Origin: Microbacterium faecale
GTDB taxonomy: Bacteria; Actinomycetota; Actinomycetes; Actinomycetales; Microbacteriaceae
Assembly (NCBI RefSeq): GCF_014640975.1
Contig: NZ_BMHO01000001.1
Location: 940,166 to 1,004,165, forward strand
Direction of reading: 5' to 3'
Length of the DNA stretch: 64,000 nt
The first letter of the stretch is position 1. Every line of letters begins with the position of its first letter. The notes below the pieces were generated by a model. That model made no database searches. It was given only the letters and a program-made list of their open reading frames with translations, and was not told the origin of the DNA. A program made the translations under genes and the position numbers. Positions 60,559 to 64,000 of this stretch are shown here, piece by piece.

Positions 60559-60884
60559 ACGCAGGCGACCGGATCGCGCGCTTTGCGGGGGACTTGCGCC
60601 GATTCTTCCGCGAGATGAGTGAGTTCGTGGATCGCGGCAAATGTGCGTATGACGATGATCTCGCGGTCCGCCGGGCCGTCGAGCGTACGGCGGAGAACAT
60701 CGGCGAGGCGATCAAGCGGCTCCGCGCGCTTGACGCTGACCGTTTCGCCGATCCAGCGTGGCAACACGCGGCGCGTTTCCGGGACTTCATCGCGCACCAC
60801 TATGAGGAGATCGATCACGACATCGTCTGGCGCATCGCCACTGTGCGGATGCCCGCGCTCGAGGCGATGCTCGACGACTCATGA
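60555..60884 (+). CDS. hepT: HepT-like ribonuclease toxin (HEPN, DUF86)
   Basis: 109 residues, all-helical HEPN protein: RRAVERTAENIGEAIKRLRA and the toxin motif RFRDFIAHHYEEID. R-x4-H-x-Y is complete, including the Tyr that MntA adenylylates in characterised systems. GTG start coupled to the antitoxin gene. Expected to be an RNase toxin neutralised by its partner. Confidence 0.92.
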   Translation: MNAGDRIARFAGDLRRFFREMSEFVDRGKCAYDDDLAVRRAVERTAENIGEAIKRLRALDADRFADPAWQHAARFRDFIAHHYEEIDHDIVWRIATVRMPALEAMLDDS

Positions 60885-60917
60885 CGGCCGCGCCCGTCGG
60901 ATGTCGCCGGATCCGAG

Positions 60918-60923
60918 TAGCGT
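60918..60923 (+). promoter_or_regulatory. -10 box for the NUDIX-like gene
   Basis: TAGCGT, 6 bases, ATG. Confidence 0.6.
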
Positions 60924-60929
60924 GAGCAC

Positions 60930-61541
60930 ATGGCCGTTCGCACCCCCGATCCTGATCCCGATGACCAGCCGGGCGATGACGCGAGCGATCTGAGCGGCGT
61001 CTCGAGCGTGCCGGGCGGATCCGCGAACCCCGCATGGCTCAGCGACATCGAGCTCGCGGAATCACGACGCCGCCTGCCGATGCTCTACGTCGAGGCCGTC
61101 CCGGTGCGCACCGACGGCGCCGGCCAGGTGACCGAGGTGGGGATCCTGCTGCGCTCGACGAGCGTGGGTGAGCTGGTGCGCACGATCGTGTCCGGCCGCG
61201 TGCGCTACGGCGAGACGGTGCGCGACGCGCTGTACCGCCACCTCGAGAACGACCTCGGCCCGATGGCGTTCCCACAGGTGCCGCCACAGCCGACGCCGTT
61301 CACGGTGGCCGAGTACTTCCCGATCCCCGGCGTGACGCCGTTCCACGACGACCGCCAGCACGCGGTGTCGCTCGCCTACGTCGTGCCCGTCACTGGGTCG
61401 TGCGATCCGCGGCAGGACGCTCTCGAGGTGACGTGGATGACGCCGGAGGAAGCGGCGTCCGACGCGCTCGCCGCCGAGATGGAGGGTGGCCGCGGCACGC
61501 TGATCCGTCAGGCGCTCGCCAGCGTCGGCATGTTGCGCTGA
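60930..61541 (+). CDS. NUDIX-related DUF4916 family protein
   Basis: 203 residues. Acidic N-terminal 35 residues, then WLSDIELAESRRRLPMLYVE, the strand GILLRSTSVGELVRTIVSGR and a NUDIX-box-like RYGETVRDALYRHLENDLG. The box lacks the full REUxEExGU set, so hydrolase activity is uncertain. Leaderless start. Confidence 0.82.
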   Translation: MAVRTPDPDPDDQPGDDASDLSGVSSVPGGSANPAWLSDIELAESRRRLPMLYVEAVPVRTDGAGQVTEVGILLRSTSVGELVRTIVSGRVRYGETVRDALYRHLENDLGPMAFPQVPPQPTPFTVAEYFPIPGVTPFHDDRQHAVSLAYVVPVTGSCDPRQDALEVTWMTPEEAASDALAAEMEGGRGTLIRQALASVGMLR

Positions 61542-61591
61542 CGTCTTTCGCGCCAGGAGTCACGGGTTCACGCCCCGTCAGCCACCCGCGC

Positions 61592-61688
61592 CCCCACACA
61601 TCCTGCGGCGAAGCGCCCGAGCCCCCGCACATCCTGCGGCCAGGCCCGTCACTCACGAAGCGCCCTCGGCCCCCACACATCCTGCGAC
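61592..61688. repeat. 18-bp direct repeats
   Basis: CCCCACACATCCTGCGGC at 61592, CCCCGCACATCCTGCGGC at 61623 and CCCCACACATCCTGCGAC at 61671. A weaker CAATACATCCGCGGAA follows near 61727. It lies in the gap upstream of the histidine kinase. Spacings (31 and 48 bases) are irregular. Confidence 0.75.
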
Positions 61689-61765
61689 CACGCCCCGCGC
61701 CCAGACGCCCCCGTGAGCCGACCGCAATACATCCGCGGAATGACGCGCGGTAGCGGTCGGTCTCG

Positions 61766-61771
61766 TACCGT
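61766..61771 (+). promoter_or_regulatory. -10 box for the histidine kinase
   Basis: TACCGT, 6 bases, GTG. Confidence 0.6.
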
Positions 61772-61777
61772 GAGACC

Positions 61778-63025
61778 GTGAGCTTCTTCCGCCCCATCGG
61801 CCCGATCCGCCTCGGCATAGACATCGCGATGGCGGTCGTGTTGCTGGCCGTGGCTTGGTACGCCGCGCTGTACTCGGGAGGGGCCGAGGCGTTGATTGCG
61901 GTGTTCATGGCGGCCGCGCTCGCCGTGCGTCGGCTCTCGCCCGGGCTCTCCCTGGGGATCGCCTGGCTGGGCGCGATCGTGCAGATGTCGCTCGGCCTGC
62001 CGCCCCTCGCTGTGGACTTCGCGATCTTCGGCGTGCTCTACGTCACCGCGGCATACGGATCCCGGCTGATCATGTGGATCGGCCTCGCGTCGACCGGTGT
62101 CGGGGCGATGACGGTCGCGGGCTACCTGATCGCGACAACCACCACCTCGCCCTGGTACCGCCCGATCGATCTCCTGATGGACGCGGTCCCCACCGGGCTC
62201 GCCGCGCTGTTCGGATTCGGCCTGTCGTGGACCGCCGGCGCCCTCGTCCGCGCGTTGCGTCGCGCCGACGACAACAGCCGCGCCCAGGAACGCGCCGAAT
62301 CGGACGCGGTCGCCGAACACGAGCGCGGCCGCATCGCCCGCGACATGCACGACGTCGTGGCGCACTCGCTCGCGGTCGTCGTCGCGCAGGCGAACGGTGC
62401 ACGCTACGCGGCCAAGACGGATCCGCAGATCGCGACGGACGCGCTCGCGACGATCAGCCAGACGGCCGGATCCGCGCTCGCCGACGTGCGCGTGCTGCTC
62501 GCCCAGCTACGGCACCGCGAGGCAGACGGGCCGCAGCCGACGCTCGCCGATCTCGACGCGCTGTTCGCGCAGGTGCGGCAGGCCGGCGTGACCCTCGCCG
62601 TCGACATCGACCCGGCGCCGCGCGGCGACGTGCCCGCGGCGGTGCAGCTCGCGGTGTACCGGATCCTGCAGGAGGCGCTCACGAACGCGTTGCGCCACGG
62701 TGACGGCGGGACGGTCGACGTCCGCCTCGCCTGGCATCCCGGATCCGTCGCGCTCGCCGTCGACAACGCGGCGAGCGCGTCGCCGCTCGAGCCGCGTGGA
62801 TCGCAACTCGAGCCACGGGGGATCCTCGCGGAGCCGCGCGGACCCCAGCTCGACCGGCGCGGCGCCCACGGCGACTCGCGCGGCGAGGAGGGGAGCCGGA
62901 CCACGGGGCATGGCATCATCGGGATGCGCGAGCGTGCACAGCTCGCCGGCGGGACGCTCGAGGTGGAGCACGCCGACGGCCGGTTCGCCGTACGCGCACA
63001 GATCCCGTGGAAGGAAGAGGCATGA
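61778..63025 (+). CDS. NarL-type sensor histidine kinase with repeat in the ATP lid
   Basis: 415 residues. Five to six N-terminal transmembrane segments (to about 165) precede a HisKA_3 dimerisation domain with ERGRIARDMHDVVAHSLAVV (phospho-His in DMHD) and an HATPase domain: N-box LQEALTNALRHG, G1 VDNA, G2 GHGIIGMRER. Between G1 and G2, five in-frame 21-bp repeats lengthen the ATP lid (LEPRGSQ-like units). It overlaps the response-regulator gene by ATGA. GTG start, leaderless. Confidence 0.93.
   Translation: MSFFRPIGPIRLGIDIAMAVVLLAVAWYAALYSGGAEALIAVFMAAALAVRRLSPGLSLGIAWLGAIVQMSLGLPPLAVDFAIFGVLYVTAAYGSRLIMWIGLASTGVGAMTVAGYLIATTTTSPWYRPIDLLMDAVPTGLAALFGFGLSWTAGALVRALRRADDNSRAQERAESDAVAEHERGRIARDMHDVVAHSLAVVVAQANGARYAAKTDPQIATDALATISQTAGSALADVRVLLAQLRHREADGPQPTLADLDALFAQVRQAGVTLAVDIDPAPRGDVPAAVQLAVYRILQEALTNALRHGDGGTVDVRLAWHPGSVALAVDNAASASPLEPRGSQLEPRGILAEPRGPQLDRRGAHGDSRGEEGSRTTGHGIIGMRERAQLAGGTLEVEHADGRFAVRAQIPWKEEA
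62786..62890 (+). repeat. five tandem 21-bp units in the histidine kinase
   Basis: Units start at 62786, 62807, 62828, 62849 and 62870. Each encodes seven residues near L-E-P-R-G-x-x, drifting to DRRG and DSRG in the last two. Confidence 0.9.
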
Positions 63026-63657
63026 TCGGCGTCGCCCTCGTGGACGATCAGTCGCTGTTCCGCGCGGGCATTCGCATGCTCGTCGACTCGCAGCCGGACA
63101 TGCGGATCATCGGCGAGGCGGGTGATGGCCGCGCCGGCATCACGCTCGTGGACCAGGAGCGGCCCGATATCGTCCTCATGGACATCCGCATGCCCGTCAT
63201 GGACGGGATCGAGGCGACGAGGGAGATCCTCACGCGACCGGATCCGCCGCGCATCATCATGCTCACGACCTTCGACCTCGATGAGGCAGCGGCACGCGCG
63301 ATCCGCGGCGGTGCGAGCGGGTTCCTCCTCAAAGACGCCGACCCGGAGTTCCTCCTCGCCGCGATCCGCGGCGTGCACACCGGCTCGAGCGTCATCGCGG
63401 CGGCCGAGACGCGGGAGCTTTTCGCCCACTATGCCGACCGCAAGCCGGTCCCCGAGGTCTTCGCCCGTCTCACCGAACGCGAGCGCGAGATCTTCGGCCT
63501 CGCCGCACGCGGGTTGAACAACGCGGAGATCGCCGCGCGCGAGTTCCTCAGCGAGGCGACGGTGAAGACGCACATCAGCCGGATCCTCACCAAGCTCGCC
63601 CTGCGCGATCGCGTGCAACTGGTGGTCTTCGCCCACGACCACGGCCTCACCGGCTGA
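63022..63657 (+). CDS. NarL/LuxR-type response regulator
   Basis: 211 residues. Receiver domain with phospho-Asp in DIVLMDIRMPVMDG and a C-terminal LuxR HTH (LTEREREIFGLAARGLNNAE, then SEATVKTHISRILTKL). Coupled to the kinase gene, so the two form one two-component system. It may control the ABC exporter genes that begin at 63862; this is context only. Confidence 0.95.
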   Translation: MIGVALVDDQSLFRAGIRMLVDSQPDMRIIGEAGDGRAGITLVDQERPDIVLMDIRMPVMDGIEATREILTRPDPPRIIMLTTFDLDEAAARAIRGGASGFLLKDADPEFLLAAIRGVHTGSSVIAAAETRELFAHYADRKPVPEVFARLTEREREIFGLAARGLNNAEIAAREFLSEATVKTHISRILTKLALRDRVQLVVFAHDHGLTG

Positions 63658-63848
63658 CCCGGCATCGCGCTCGCCCTCGCACACCGCCCTCCCAACACGA
63701 CGCCGCCGGTCCCGCGAAAGTTCGCACGAACCGCCGCGCCAGGCTCGCTCCGGACGCGAAGCGACTGCGTTGAGGTGGACGCGAACGTCATCCTTTCGAT
63801 GTACGAGGATCACCCCACCGCCCGATGTCCCGACCCGGCGGCGGAAAA

Positions 63849-63854
63849 TACCGT
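63849..63854 (+). promoter_or_regulatory. -10 box for the ABC gene at the window edge
   Basis: TACCGT, 7 bases, ATG. Confidence 0.5.
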
Positions 63855-63861
63855 CGGAGGT

Positions 63862-64000
63862 ATGGAGAACACAGAGGGTCTCGCGGCCCGCGTCATCGAC
63901 CTCACGAAGAGCTTCGGATCCGGTTCGGGCGCCGTCACCGCGCTCGACGCGGTCAACGTCGGCATCCGCCGCGGCGAGTTCACGGCGATCATGGGGCCGA
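63862..64000 (+). CDS. ABC transporter ATP-binding protein, MacB/LolD-like, 3' end outside window
   Basis: 46 residues visible: ARVIDLTKSFGSGSGAVTAL, then RRGEFTAIMGP, where the Walker A motif is cut by the window end. The N-terminus is typical of MacB-type exporter ATPases, often regulated by a neighbouring two-component system. GGAGG lies one base from the ATG, too close, so a leaderless start fits better. Confidence 0.85.
   Translation, partial: MENTEGLAARVIDLTKSFGSGSGAVTALDAVNVGIRRGEFTAIMGP

Overview
The window is a 64 kb stretch of a high-G+C actinobacterial chromosome, most likely from Microbacteriaceae (Microbacterium-like). Support: high-G+C codon use, an actinobacterial ClpC, the mycobacterial-type alternative ArgA, adjacent nei and lhr genes, a DUF4349 protein paired with an ECF sigma factor, a MetP/MetS pair, and many genes that look leaderless. 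No phage, transposase or CRISPR array is visible.

Layout. 1-16.4 kb: housekeeping and small-molecule genes (clpC, an arylamine N-acetyltransferase, ECF sigma/DUF4349, argA, an MFS exporter, a YchJ-like protein, radA, a DsbA-like oxidoreductase, a YtrA-type GntR/ABC operon, arsC, two membrane proteins). 16.4-23.1 kb: an oligopeptide-type ABC operon plus an orphan NMT1-like binding protein. This block differs in composition from its surroundings and ends at tRNA-Ser(CGA), so it is probably an acquired island. 23.5-31.1 kb: a LacI-controlled ytfQRT-yjfF-like sugar ABC operon with a second double-NBD ATPase. 31.1-42.9 kb: a 32-residue small ORF, katG, metPS, a LysR effector domain without an HTH, an acetyl-xylan esterase, a beta-helix protein, a YcaQ-like protein, an aminoglycoside-phosphotransferase-like kinase, and a CopB-type ATPase. 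42.9-51.1 kb: an SRPBCC protein, nei, a giant lhr, and a PolA-like exonuclease/polymerase. 51.1-57.3 kb: a hydroxyacid dehydrogenase, an ABC-F protein with a candidate leader ORF, three tandem small membrane paralogues, an esterase, csoR and copZ. 57.4-64 kb: copA, a Phd-MntA fusion with HepT, a NUDIX-like protein, a NarL-type two-component system, and the start of an ABC exporter ATPase.

Two genome-scale habits stand out. First, many intergenic gaps carry long, often perfect, inverted repeats from a few sequence families. The main family (arm TGGGTCGCCAGAG...) also sits inside two unrelated genes, lhr and copA, in the same reading frame and with no stop codon, much like the coding palindromic elements known from Rickettsia. 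Other proteins here (the ABC-F ATPase and the histidine kinase) carry unrelated in-frame tandem repeats in nucleotide-domain loops. Second, at least twelve genes show TANNNT followed by exactly six bases and then the start codon, the signature of leaderless mRNAs.

Copper handling forms one regulon. csoR-copZ-copA and the distant copB each carry a CsoR-type palindrome fused to the -10 box. The MntA/HepT pair is a type VII toxin-antitoxin module whose antitoxin has gained a Phd/YefM-like N-terminus and a palindromic operator.
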